DNA of 64,000 nt from Crenothrix sp043729335 (lineage in GTDB: Bacteria > Pseudomonadota > Gammaproteobacteria > Methylococcales > Methylomonadaceae): assembly GCF_043729335.1 (NCBI RefSeq), contig NZ_JAYTLQ010000050.1:1-64000 (forward strand), written 5' to 3'. Shown here piece by piece: positions 26,928-35,589 of this stretch. How positions within the stretch are numbered: position 1 is the first letter of the stretch; the number at the start of each line of letters is the position of its first letter. A program made the translations under genes and the position numbers. The notes beneath the pieces were generated by a model that was not told where the DNA came from, did not search any database, and saw only the letters and a program-made list of their open reading frames with translations.

Positions 26928-27560
26928 ATGGCATTACAACCGGATGTTAAATCTGAAGGTATGTTGATAACTGAAGCAGAATATCTCAAAAGTGAATCAA
27001 ATTCTGAAATTCGTCATGAATATATTGCAGGACGCGCTTATGCAATGGCTGGCGCGACTACAAATCATAACCGGATAACGGCTAATGTTGTTGGTGAACT
27101 CAGGAGTCATTTAAAAGGTATGCCGTGCGAGGCTTTTATGTCAGATATGAGAGCAAAAGTAATAAAAGACTACTATTATCCTGATGTAGTCGTTGCCTGC
27201 AATCATACAGAAGAGAAAGGAATAACCAGTTCTCCAATGATTATTGTTGAGGTGCTATCTCAATCGACGCGGAAACGCGATCTTACGACAAAGCTTGTCC
27301 AATACATTAATCTACCTACTTTGCAGGAATATGTATTGATAGAGCAGGATATCGTTCGTATACAAGTTCTTCGTAAAAGAACGGATTGGAAGCCAGAAGA
27401 ATATAGTCTTGGTGATTCAATTACGTTTGAATCGATTAACTTAACGCTTCCAATCGAAGAAATTTATGATCGTGTTGACAATAAAGAGATCAATGAATTC
27501 AGGCAAACAAAATTTGTTCTGGAAGATATTGATTTTATTGAAAACGAAGAACCACACTAA
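26928..27560 (+). CDS. Uma2 family PD-(D/E)XK protein, copy 3
   Basis: A 210-residue Uma2 protein. The catalytic-core pattern is YYYPDVVVAC (about residue 83) and MIIVEVLSQSTRKRDLTTK (about 103). The ATG at 26928 follows CGGGAG; the frame is open 39 codons upstream, but that part is antisense-like overlap with the hydrolase gene. It begins 41 bases after the hydrolase and may be co-transcribed. The MALQ... start and CEAFMSDMRAKVI segment place it closest to copy 2. Confidence 0.88.
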   Translation: MALQPDVKSEGMLITEAEYLKSESNSEIRHEYIAGRAYAMAGATTNHNRITANVVGELRSHLKGMPCEAFMSDMRAKVIKDYYYPDVVVACNHTEEKGITSSPMIIVEVLSQSTRKRDLTTKLVQYINLPTLQEYVLIEQDIVRIQVLRKRTDWKPEEYSLGDSITFESINLTLPIEEIYDRVDNKEINEFRQTKFVLEDIDFIENEEPH

Positions 27561-27691
27561 TTTTCAGGTTTTTTATACTGAACTTTTAGATGCTTAGACT
27601 CCTGCTCAGCAGAGTTTATTTTATTTAGGGTTAGCAGCACAGAGACCAATACAATCCCTACCGCCTTGTTTTGGATCGCAGGCGTCGCTCG

Positions 27692-27833
27692 GGTCTACCC
27701 ACTTAAAATTGGACACGGTGCAAGGCTTAACCGTTCGGCCTGTCGAATGGTGGGCGGTTAAGCCGATCATGGTTCGACAAGCTCACCACGAACGGCCCTA
27801 ACCTCAAACTGTCACGCTTTAAGTGGGTAGCCT
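27692..27833. mobile_element. MITE-like element with terminal inverted repeats, copy B
   Basis: Perfect 13-bp inverted repeats CTACCCACTTAAA (27695-27707) and TTTAAGTGGGTAG (27818-27830), bordered by further partial pairing (GGACAC against GTCACG), enclose about 110 bases. The interior holds an AACCG...CGGTTAA hairpin and one palindromic core. It contains no coding sequence. Confidence 0.7.
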
Positions 27834-27856
27834 AATTTTAGCGCACCTTAATTGTA

Positions 27857-28174
27857 TTATTCTCGTGATTTTGCCAGTTCTTTCAAAAAGTGCAGGAATT
27901 GCTGCATATTAGGATCAACAACTGGGTCTGTAAGCTTTACACTGTGCTTCTTACCCTTGTCATCTTCTATGGTAATAGTGTAACTACGAAAATCAGCCGC
28001 TCCAGGCGTAAATTTTCCTGATTGTGGAGACATGGTAAAAAAATGTGTTTCATCAACCCATTCCTTTAATTGAATAGCATCGTTTTGGGATAGATCTCTG
28101 CTGTCAATGACAATAGGCTTGCTAAGATTCGGAAAGTAAGCAATACCACCTTCTGCCATAAATTCTACTCGCAT
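27857..28174 (-). CDS. Emfourin-like protealysin inhibitor
   Basis: A 105-residue protein matching emfourin, the proteinaceous inhibitor of protealysin-type M4 metallopeptidases. The family features are the N-terminal strand MRVEFMAEGGIAYFP, a central WVDETHFF segment, the loop around DFRSYTITIED, and a short C-terminal helix. In Serratia, emfourin lies directly downstream of protealysin in one operon; here it follows the M4 protease by 138 bases on the same strand. AGAGAGG precedes the ATG. No signal peptide, in keeping with cytosolic protection. Confidence 0.85.
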   Translation of the reverse strand: MRVEFMAEGGIAYFPNLSKPIVIDSRDLSQNDAIQLKEWVDETHFFTMSPQSGKFTPGAADFRSYTITIEDDKGKKHSVKLTDPVVDPNMQQFLHFLKELAKSRE

Positions 28175-28312
28175 ATTAACCTCTCTATTCTACAGCCCTG
28201 GGATATGAACTACATGATATATACAGTGGAGTAACTAAACACGAAGGCCCTGGTGTCTCAAGTTGATCTGTACGTTACTTAACATAGTAATTATGTCACC
28301 GAACGGTTCAGA

Positions 28313-29389
28313 TCAGTTTACATTGATCCCAACTTGTTGCCAAGCATTACGAACTGCTGCTTGTTCGGCACTATTTAAACCAAAAAGTTTGCTAGCAACT
28401 CTACTGGTAAGACCAGCAAAACGTTGAAAACCTGTATTAGGTCGCAAGTTTGAGTTACGTAAAGTTTCGTACCAAATAAGCCCAGCCTTTTCCCAGGCAT
28501 TCCCACCTAATTGCGTAGCCAATAAATAAAAAGCTCGGTTGGGGATGCCCGAGTTAATATGCACTCCGCCATTATCCCGATTTGTGCGTACATAGTCTTG
28601 CATATGAGCAGGTTGAGGATCTTTGCCAAGCACCGGATCGTCATAAGCAGTGCCGGGGTCTTGCATGGAACGCAAGGCAACACCATTTACATTGCTGGTC
28701 AAAAGGCCAGCACCAATCAACCAGTCTGCTTTATCAGCGGTTTGTTTAAGAGAAAATTGTTTGATTAATGATCCAAATACGTCCGACATTGATTCATTTA
28801 GGGCACCGGATTGATACATGTAAGTTAGCTGTGCTTCGTCTTCGGTAACACCGTGTGCCAACTCATGACCAATAACATCCAGGGCAATAGTAAAACGATT
28901 GAACAACTGTCCGTCACCATCACCGAAAACCATACGTTGACCATTCCAAAAAGCATTATCGTAATTCTTTCCATAATGTACCGTAGCGTCCAGCGGCATA
29001 CCCTCATCATCAATAGAATTACGGGCATAAACATCCATAAAAAAATCAAAGGTTTTTCCCAATCCTTCGTAAGCTTCATTAACAGTAATGTCATCAGTCA
29101 GTTTCGAGCCTTCAGTTAGCACGATCGTCCCTGGCAATGTTTCTACATTCCGTGCATCGTATATAGTACGTTTTTTCTTAACTTCGACCGCAGTAGCGTG
29201 TTGATACTGAGTATTTGATACTCCTCTCTGCTGTACTGTCATTCTTAATGCACGGAAGGTAGCATCTGTCGCCATCGTTTGTAATGCCGCTGAACGTTGC
29301 TCGGATGAGCCGTTCTTAGCGATGGAACTAAGCATGTGTGGGGGCAATATGCAAAAAATAGAATGCCGATGATGTGTAAGTTGACACAT
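28313..29389 (-). CDS. M4 family metallopeptidase, protealysin-like
   Basis: A 358-residue thermolysin-family protease. The zinc motif HELAHGVTEDEAQLTYM with the downstream Glu in SGALNESMSDVFG (about residues 177-216) is intact, as is the later His of the GGVHINSGIPNRAFY segment. The N-terminus is the short protealysin-type propeptide (HSIFCILPPHMLSSIAKNGS, about residues 9-28), not the long FTP/PepSY propeptide of classical thermolysins, and there is no signal peptide. AGGAGAAT precedes the ATG. It pairs with the emfourin-like gene downstream. Confidence 0.93.
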   Translation of the reverse strand: MCQLTHHRHSIFCILPPHMLSSIAKNGSSEQRSAALQTMATDATFRALRMTVQQRGVSNTQYQHATAVEVKKKRTIYDARNVETLPGTIVLTEGSKLTDDITVNEAYEGLGKTFDFFMDVYARNSIDDEGMPLDATVHYGKNYDNAFWNGQRMVFGDGDGQLFNRFTIALDVIGHELAHGVTEDEAQLTYMYQSGALNESMSDVFGSLIKQFSLKQTADKADWLIGAGLLTSNVNGVALRSMQDPGTAYDDPVLGKDPQPAHMQDYVRTNRDNGGVHINSGIPNRAFYLLATQLGGNAWEKAGLIWYETLRNSNLRPNTGFQRFAGLTSRVASKLFGLNSAEQAAVRNAWQQVGINVN

Positions 29390-29645
29390 AATATTCTCCT
29401 GAGTTGTTGCAAAGTGATTAGAGTTACGAATTTAGTCATCCTAAATAATCGCAGTAAATTGTGTTGACCATAGGAAGGTGCATCAATCGACATCATTTTG
29501 GCTACTTCGATTCGCGCATCATATAAACTAATGGTTATAATAAGGCTAACACCTAAGACATTGATTGGACATTTAATTCGTATCGATAAAGTTTCGGATG
29601 CATTCCATATAGAACCAACTGGATCAGTACGCAAAATATTAGACC

Positions 29646-29702
29646 CACCACGAACGCCTTTTTAAATTTATACCTGTCAAAATAAAATTGACTGAATACT
29701 AG
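29646..29702. repeat. 57-nt dispersed repeat, second copy
   Basis: Nearly identical to bases 47-103 (about 55 of 57), but only half of the palindromic core is kept here. It lies in the 356-base gap between two minus-strand protease genes, in which no other gene is seen. Confidence 0.8.
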
Positions 29703-29746
29703 GTTACATTACAATCAAATTAAAGATATGGTGGTTGCCCTACCTA

Positions 29747-30811
29747 CTACTCTTCGGCAGCTCTAACAGGATAATCCGACGACTCCAAAGTCAATGCTGC
29801 TTCTTCGCTTGCTGTCATAACCTTGGTAACTCCGGTGGCATTGAGCATAGCCACTGATAAACCGTAAGTCTGCATTGCCCAGTTAATGGGGAATGCGATA
29901 GAGTAGCTGCCGTCAGCCGGTCCGGCAAAATTGACAGCCATAGCATAATTGTCATCTTTGTTGAGCCAGACCGACCCAGAATCCCCACTCTTAGAAGCAT
30001 TGGCACCCTTGATGATCACACAATTATCGAACATGATACTGCCTAATCCGCCGTAAGAACCATAATTGACGGTCGTTGTTTGGTTATTGATAGAATCGAT
30101 CACGGCTTCAGTGTCGCCTGTAGTGCGACCAGCCTTTATTACTTTTACTCCCGTGCCAAATTGCAGATAGTGGCCTGGTACAGTAATTTTGTTCCTGCCA
30201 TAACGGGGATCCAGAGAGTTCTGGCTTGTGGGTTCGGCAATTGCTGAATCTTGTGTGTTGCCTGTAGCCTTGAGTTTAACAAATTGGTAAAGACGACCGA
30301 TTCGATCTGCTGGGTCAGTACCACTGTCAGCCGCTCCTGGTTGAAGAGTTGCCGAGAAGCCGTTAGAATTATTTAGGTTCAGAACATGGTTGTTACTAAG
30401 TATATAAAGAGCATTATTTTTGATTACAATGAGTCCAGTGGTGCCGGAAGCGTTCGTAGTACCAACCGAGTAACCAGCAACAAGTGGTCTTAAACGCTTG
30501 TTGTACTCTGGGTCTGCTGTTAATGCAGATATTTCTTTTGGGGCTGCAATATTGGCGAAGAAGTCTCCACTTTCTTCGATGCGAATTGGAACCTGGACTT
30601 GATTGCCTCTTATCTGCACTGTTACGAATTCATTAAGCGCAGCCACCTGCTCTTGGGGCAATCCTTTTTTTGTATAGACTACCAAGGCTGCCCCTTTACT
30701 ATGATCATAAGGATCCAAGTACCCGATGCCGACGCTCACGATCTCAGACTTGGTAGCAGTGGCTTGCATGTATTGTGCTTGAGCTAATTTGGCTTCTGTG
30801 AAAGTAGTCAT
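29747..30811 (-). CDS. Trypsin-like serine protease, no signal peptide
   Basis: A 354-residue protein with a chymotrypsin-like triad in order: His in LSNNHVLN (about residue 142), Asp in GNTQDSAIAEP (about 191), and Ser in SGDSGSVWLN (about 278). The first 110 residues form a separate N-terminal region with a VSVGIGYLDPY segment. There is no signal peptide or membrane helix, so the protein is either cytosolic or exported by another route. The ATG has TAGGAGAAT upstream. It is the gene upstream of the M4 protease on the same strand, but 357 bases away. Confidence 0.85.
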   Translation of the reverse strand: MTTFTEAKLAQAQYMQATATKSEIVSVGIGYLDPYDHSKGAALVVYTKKGLPQEQVAALNEFVTVQIRGNQVQVPIRIEESGDFFANIAAPKEISALTADPEYNKRLRPLVAGYSVGTTNASGTTGLIVIKNNALYILSNNHVLNLNNSNGFSATLQPGAADSGTDPADRIGRLYQFVKLKATGNTQDSAIAEPTSQNSLDPRYGRNKITVPGHYLQFGTGVKVIKAGRTTGDTEAVIDSINNQTTTVNYGSYGGLGSIMFDNCVIIKGANASKSGDSGSVWLNKDDNYAMAVNFAGPADGSYSIAFPINWAMQTYGLSVAMLNATGVTKVMTASEEAALTLESSDYPVRAAEE

Positions 30812-30880
30812 ATGATTCTCCTAGGTAAGATTAAGGTAATGGTAATATTGATTAATTTTATAGCAAAGCTAGTGCGGCCC

Positions 30881-31267
30881 TCAACAATCTAAGCTCACAT
30901 CAACATGAGTAGACCGTCGTCCTACCTTACGCAAAAAAAACACGTAAGTTCCCTCCGGAAAATTTTCATAACGTGCCTCACAGTAAAGACTTCCCGCCGC
31001 CCCTTCACAGCCATAAGACCTGGTATCCATCAGTGCCTGCCTTTTGCGCCAAGTACTTTTGCGATAACTCAAAATTGCACGCGTGCCATTATTACGAATA
31101 CGTAAAACCACATGAAAAGCCGGTGGCCGTTTGGTTTTAACCGAAAAATACGCCTTGTGCGTGCCTCGGCCAAAATCAAACCCCACTGCTTTTGTGGCTG
31201 CCTGCACCGAAAAACACATCAGCAATAAACTGCCTAACAACACAACAACAGACACTATCCTGCGCAT
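30881..31267 (-). CDS. Small basic secreted protein, unknown function
   Basis: A 128-residue protein with a Sec signal peptide (MRRIVSVVVLLGSLLLMCFS, cleavage probably after VQA at about residue 23). The mature part is strongly basic, with many Arg and aromatic residues, and contains three Cys (YGCEG, LYCEAR, SLDC). No family recognised. Confidence 0.65.
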   Translation of the reverse strand: MRRIVSVVVLLGSLLLMCFSVQAATKAVGFDFGRGTHKAYFSVKTKRPPAFHVVLRIRNNGTRAILSYRKSTWRKRQALMDTRSYGCEGAAGSLYCEARYENFPEGTYVFFLRKVGRRSTHVDVSLDC

Positions 31268-31390
31268 GGTTCACCTCGCCGCAAAGCCAATCACTTATAC
31301 CTTTAACATTACATCAATGTAATCTCAAACTCATAGCTTGTAGGTTACGTCGCAATTGTTAAATTTACAATACTGCAAATGCATACATTT

Positions 31391-31633
31391 TCAGTTTTCG
31401 TCAAAGTTTTTTTCAACCGCCAGCCAACCTTCTTCTTTTGCTGTTTCCAAGGCTGCATAACGGCAATGCACCTTCATAATCACCAAAATACGTTGAAACT
31501 CAGTTCGAATAGTGGCAGGCGACCGGTTTAAATGCGAAGCAAGCGTTTTCGCATCCGTGGTTTTTAACACAAGAGCAGCAACCATCAATTTGCATAAAGC
31601 CGGTGTCAGTGGATTAGTGCTACTTTTATTCAT
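31391..31633 (-). CDS. Orphan LuxR/GerE-type helix-turn-helix protein
   Basis: An 80-residue protein consisting mainly of a LuxR-type DNA-binding domain: LTPALCKLMVAALVL, then TLASHLNRSPATIRTEFQRI as helix-turn-helix (about residues 31-50), then a dimerisation helix. No receiver or ligand-binding domain is attached. It probably acts as a small transcription factor, possibly on a neighbouring promoter (inference). No strong Shine-Dalgarno is evident except GGGG further upstream. Confidence 0.65.
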   Translation of the reverse strand: MNKSSTNPLTPALCKLMVAALVLKTTDAKTLASHLNRSPATIRTEFQRILVIMKVHCRYAALETAKEEGWLAVEKNFDEN

Positions 31634-31861
31634 ATCAATTCCCCCTGTTTTAATGTGTCATTAATTACGCCTATAAACTCAATTTTTTAGATAATAAAGA
31701 ACTAACTGCTAAACTCAGGCCTCCTAGACCCTTGAAACAAAAAACACGCAAAAATATTACACTTATTGCATGCTAACTATTTTTTTGCCGCTTGTCTGTG
31801 AACTATTTCACTAAAATGTTGTGTTTTTATGCACAATACACCAGTTTTTTTCTTAAGTCTG

Positions 31862-31877
31862 CCCTCCTTAAGGAGGG
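31862..31877. promoter_or_regulatory. Perfect 16-bp palindrome, possible operator
   Basis: CCCTCCTTAAGGAGGG is an uninterrupted palindrome in the 355-base divergent gap between the orphan HTH gene and the GNAT gene. Its position suits an operator for either; it also contains an AGGAGG sequence, but no start codon follows at a suitable distance. Confidence 0.4.
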
Positions 31878-31988
31878 TAGTTGATCGGTTTTTGGTAGAA
31901 TTTGTAAAAAAAGTCGCAGGAAACACGATCTCCAAAAAAAACGTGGCTTCAGTTAAAATATGCACATTTACCCAACATAATTAAAAAC

Positions 31989-32588
31989 ATGACCAAAAAC
32001 CCACGTATTGAAAGAAAAAGCGGCAGCGCGTTACTGCCCTATATTCCAGAACTCGCCCGCCTTCGCATTGAAGTATTCCGGGATTTCCCTTACCTTTATG
32101 ACGGTACGCTGGATTATGAAAAAAAATACCTGCAAACTTACATAGATCACCCTGAAAGCGTAATTGTGCTGGCGTTTGATGACGATAAAATTGTCGGCGC
32201 GTCCACAGCCATACCCATGCAATTTGAAACTGACGAGCTGAAAAAGCCGTTTACCGATAACGGTTATAACTTGGATGAAGTGTTCTATTGCAGTGAATCG
32301 GTACTGAATAAAAACTACCGGGGTTTAGGATTAGGCGTGCGTTTTTTTGAAGAGCGCGAAGCCCATGCCGCAGAATTAGGCGGTTTTAAACATTTGGCTT
32401 TTTGTTGTGTAGAACGTCCGGTCGACCATCCACGTTGCCCCGCGGATTATGTGCCGTTAGATAAATTCTGGAATAAACGCGGCTACTTCAAACATCCGGA
32501 ATTAAAAACCAGCTTTGCTTGGAAAGATTTAGATGACGAACAGGAAACCGCAAAACCCATGACTTTTTGGTTAAAACATGAACGTTAA
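31989..32588 (+). CDS. GNAT family N-acetyltransferase
   Basis: A 199-residue protein. The acetyl-CoA binding region is LNKNYRGLGLGVRFFEERE (about residues 108-126), with the R/Q-x-x-G-x-G pattern as RGLGLG. The gene overlaps the next, a carbon-nitrogen hydrolase, by 11 bases. In many bacteria these two are fused into one bifunctional protein, so the two products probably act together on one amide or amine substrate (inference). Confidence 0.85.
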   Translation: MTKNPRIERKSGSALLPYIPELARLRIEVFRDFPYLYDGTLDYEKKYLQTYIDHPESVIVLAFDDDKIVGASTAIPMQFETDELKKPFTDNGYNLDEVFYCSESVLNKNYRGLGLGVRFFEEREAHAAELGGFKHLAFCCVERPVDHPRCPADYVPLDKFWNKRGYFKHPELKTSFAWKDLDDEQETAKPMTFWLKHER

Positions 32589-33441
32589 AATTGCCGCTGC
32601 ACAATACGACATTAGTTTTCTGGCCAATTGGCAGGAATATCAAACCAAAATTGAATGCTGGGTGACACAAGCGGTTCAGCAAAATGCCAAAATACTGCTG
32701 TTTCCGGAATATGCCAGCATGGAACTGGCTTCGTTATTTGGTGAGGAAGTTTATTCCTCATTGAGTAAACAGCTGGTGGCAATGCAAACCGTGCATGATG
32801 GTTATATTGCTTTGTTCAAAAGCTTGGCGCAGCAACACCAGTGTATTATTCAATCCGGTAGTTTTCCGGTAGAAATTAAACCCGGTGTTTACCGCAATCG
32901 GGCTTATTTGTTTATGCCGGATGGCCATTTTGATTATCAGGATAAATTGATCATGACGCGCTTTGAGAATGAACACTGGTTTATTCAAGGCGGCAGCGAA
33001 TTAAAGTGCTTTGACACCGATTACGGAAAAATTGCCATTAACATTTGTTATGACAGCGAATTTCCTTTGCTGGCCAGAAAACAGGTAGAAATGGGCGTTA
33101 ATCTTATATTGGTGCCCAGTTGCACTGATACTGTAGCGGGTTATCATCGGGTTAAAATCGGCTGTCAGGCCAGGGCTTTAGAAAATCAGTGTTATGTGGT
33201 GCAATCGCCGTTAGTGGGTAATGCAGACTGGTCAGAAGCTGTGGATGTTAATGTCGGTGCGGCGGGGATTTATACGCCAGTGGATCGCGGTTTTCCGGAT
33301 AACGGTATTTTAGCGATGGGTGATTTTAATGCCGTAACCTGGGTTATCAGCGACATTAATTTGGATAGGATACAAACGGTTAGGCAGCAAGGCCAGGTGT
33401 TTAATTACCGCGATTGGCCTTTGCAGGCCGCGTTTACTTAA
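32578..33441 (+). CDS. Carbon-nitrogen hydrolase (nitrilase superfamily)
   Basis: A 287-residue enzyme with the nitrilase triad: Glu in FPEYASME (about residue 43), Lys in DKLIMTRFE (about 121) and Cys in NICYDSEFP (about 157). The pattern fits an omega-amidase-type or related amidohydrolase. It starts inside the last codons of the GNAT gene, so translation is coupled. Confidence 0.9.
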   Translation: MNVKIAAAQYDISFLANWQEYQTKIECWVTQAVQQNAKILLFPEYASMELASLFGEEVYSSLSKQLVAMQTVHDGYIALFKSLAQQHQCIIQSGSFPVEIKPGVYRNRAYLFMPDGHFDYQDKLIMTRFENEHWFIQGGSELKCFDTDYGKIAINICYDSEFPLLARKQVEMGVNLILVPSCTDTVAGYHRVKIGCQARALENQCYVVQSPLVGNADWSEAVDVNVGAAGIYTPVDRGFPDNGILAMGDFNAVTWVISDINLDRIQTVRQQGQVFNYRDWPLQAAFT

Positions 33442-33462
33442 ATAAGCAGATCAATAAAGGCT

Positions 33463-33496
33463 TAACCGTTCATGGTTCGACAGGCTCACCACGAAC
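33463..33496. repeat. Dispersed palindromic core
   Basis: CCGTTCATGGT and ACCACGAACGG pair with one mismatch around an 11-base loop. It sits between the convergent hydrolase and rpoS genes, where it could act as a transcript-end hairpin. Confidence 0.7.
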
Positions 33497-33532
33497 GGAT
33501 TACCCTAACTGTTTAAATACCGTAAGACTTAC

Positions 33533-34504
33533 TTAATTGAAAATAGAATCGAAGGAATAGCCATTGAATTCCAGAATCTCTTTTAAGCGCTTCAAGCCAT
33601 CCATTTGAATTTGTCTGACACGCTCACGGGTCACATTTAATTCCTGGGCCACTTGTTCAAGCGTGGAATCTTCATAACCACACAAACCGTAGCGGCGGCA
33701 AATGACTTCGCGTTGTTTTTCAGGTAATTGAAATACCCACATAGCGATGTTACCGCGAATGTCATCGACCTGTATTTTATCGGTAGGCGTAGAGGTTTCC
33801 AAATCAGAAATCGATTCAACCAACGGCTGGTCGTGGTCTTTACTGGTCGGAATATCGATAGAGGTCACTCGTTCATTAAGTTTAAGCATCTGCTCAACTT
33901 TACTGACCGGCTTGTTAAGATGGGCTGCAATATCTTCTGCGCTAGGATCGTGATCCAGTAATTGCGCCAGATGCCGTTGTGCCTTTAAATAGGTATTCAT
34001 CTCCTTAACGATATGAATCGGCAAACGGATAGTGCGCGTTTGGTTCATAATCGCGCGTTCAATGGTTTGTCTTATCCACCAGGTAGCGTACGTTGAAAAT
34101 CTAAAGCCGCGTTCAGGATCAAATTTTTCCACTGCCCTAATCAAACCTAAATTGCCTTCTTCAATCAAGTCCAGTAACGGTAAGCCCCTGTTTAAATAAC
34201 GCCGCGAAATTTTTACCACCAAGCGCAAATTACTTTCGATCATAATTTTTCTGGCTTGACTATCGCCTTCCAGGGCTTTTTTGCCGTATGTTCTTTCTTG
34301 TTCTGCGGTCAATAGTTTGGAACGGCTTAATTCGGTAAAATAAATCCGCATGGCGTCGAAGCTATTGTCGTTCCGCGCTTTGATTGCGTTGACATCGTTG
34401 ACATCCAGTATTTCGATGGGATCCACCTCCGCATCATCATCAAAAGGTAGGTCATCGAACACAAACATATCTTCGTCAGAAGGTTCAATTAATTCTTCAA
34501 TCAT
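33533..34504 (-). CDS. rpoS: RNA polymerase sigma factor RpoS
   Basis: A 323-residue sigma70-family stationary-phase sigma factor. An acidic N-terminus precedes region 1.2 (AMRIYFTELSRSKLLTAEQE), region 2 with YATWWIRQTIERAIMNQTRT (about residues 140-160), region 3, and region 4.2 with TLEQVAQELNVTRERVRQIQ (about 280-299). Identity to RpoS rather than RpoD or RpoH comes from the size, the region 1.2 sequence and the position directly after nlpD. Confidence 0.95.
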   Translation of the reverse strand: MIEELIEPSDEDMFVFDDLPFDDDAEVDPIEILDVNDVNAIKARNDNSFDAMRIYFTELSRSKLLTAEQERTYGKKALEGDSQARKIMIESNLRLVVKISRRYLNRGLPLLDLIEEGNLGLIRAVEKFDPERGFRFSTYATWWIRQTIERAIMNQTRTIRLPIHIVKEMNTYLKAQRHLAQLLDHDPSAEDIAAHLNKPVSKVEQMLKLNERVTSIDIPTSKDHDQPLVESISDLETSTPTDKIQVDDIRGNIAMWVFQLPEKQREVICRRYGLCGYEDSTLEQVAQELNVTRERVRQIQMDGLKRLKEILEFNGYSFDSIFN

Positions 34505-34546
34505 TCTACTTCCTAGTCAATTCGGTCTAAGTTAAGCACGGCTTGG

Positions 34547-35584
34547 TTACAAGCGCGGTAAAAGTCTAAGCGGATTTACGGATTTTCCGTTTTTTCTTAT
34601 TTCAAAATGTAGTGCAGCTTTTTGGGATAGCGTTCTGCCAACTTGGGCAACAACCTGGCCTTTGCTGACTGTTTGGCCTTCTTTAACAAGCAAATGGCTA
34701 TTGTTGGCATAAGCGCTCAAATAGATGGAGTTGTGTTTGATGATAAGTAAATTGCCGAAACCGGCCAACCAGGAACCGCCATAAATAACTTTTCCAGCTT
34801 CAGCTGCATATACCGTTTGCCCAATTTTTCCGGCGATATCGATGCCTTTGTTTTTAGATTGCCTGAAGTTTTTTACAACAGCACCTTTAAGAGGCCATTT
34901 AAACGCTAACTTTAACATCTTTTTGTTATCAAAAGAAATACTTGCTGCTTTAAGAGGCGGATATTTTACAAATTCTGCAAAATGCTGCGTTTTTTGGATT
35001 GTAGTTTTAGAATGCGGCGATTTAATATAAGCTACTGAAATAACAGTTTTTTTAGTTTTTTTATGAACGGTTTCAGTTTTTTGTTTATGTTTGGCTAAAT
35101 TATTTTTGTAAACGTATGATGGAGTATTAGTCACAAGGTTTATTCTTTGGCCGACTTCTACGGTGTAAGGTGGTGAAATCTTGTTCAACTTAACCAGCTG
35201 CTGATAACCCAGTCCTGAATTTACGCCTATGGAAAACAATGTTTCACCTTTTTTGACGGTATGATAGTTATGCTGTTCCGGCATTAAAATAGGATTAGAA
35301 GCACTAGGTTCTTTTGATAAAGATTGCTTTTCATCAATAGAATCCACCGGATTAGGGTAGGGAATAGGTTCAGGGGTGTTAATAATTGTGGATGGTGAAT
35401 TACTAGGCTCAGGAGTGCTAGCCTTTTCAATCACTTTAACATCAGGTGTATTTTGCTGATCTTCGGAAATAATTTGGCTGTTAGTAGTGACAGGTGCATA
35501 GCTTGGATTTGGTACGCAAGCTTGCAGTACAAGGCTCAGCACTACGCTGTTAATAATAAATGCTTGTTTAGGATAAGAACGCAT
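34547..35584 (-). CDS. nlpD: NlpD-like lipoprotein with LysM and degenerate M23 domain
   Basis: A 345-residue envelope protein. The lipoprotein signal ends in LQAC (Cys about residue 23). A LysM domain lies at about 110-152 (YHTVKKGETLFSIGVNSG) and the LytM/M23 domain at about 240-345. In the M23 part the first zinc His is missing (KGIDIAGK) and the HxH motif reads ALHFE, so it should be an amidase activator and not a peptidase, as in E. coli NlpD. The order nlpD-rpoS, 42 bases apart, is conserved in gammaproteobacteria. Confidence 0.9.
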   Translation of the reverse strand: MRSYPKQAFIINSVVLSLVLQACVPNPSYAPVTTNSQIISEDQQNTPDVKVIEKASTPEPSNSPSTIINTPEPIPYPNPVDSIDEKQSLSKEPSASNPILMPEQHNYHTVKKGETLFSIGVNSGLGYQQLVKLNKISPPYTVEVGQRINLVTNTPSYVYKNNLAKHKQKTETVHKKTKKTVISVAYIKSPHSKTTIQKTQHFAEFVKYPPLKAASISFDNKKMLKLAFKWPLKGAVVKNFRQSKNKGIDIAGKIGQTVYAAEAGKVIYGGSWLAGFGNLLIIKHNSIYLSAYANNSHLLVKEGQTVSKGQVVAQVGRTLSQKAALHFEIRKNGKSVNPLRLLPRL

Positions 35585-35589
35585 AAGGC

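Noticed and set aside
29245..29634. 129-codon minus-strand frame overlapping the start of the M4 protease gene
   Set aside because: It overlaps the well-supported protease start in another frame and has no domain or ribosome-binding site.
34547..35584. Active M23 endopeptidase
   Set aside because: The first zinc His and the first His of HxH are missing, and the gene is directly upstream of rpoS, so NlpD-type amidase activator is the better call.
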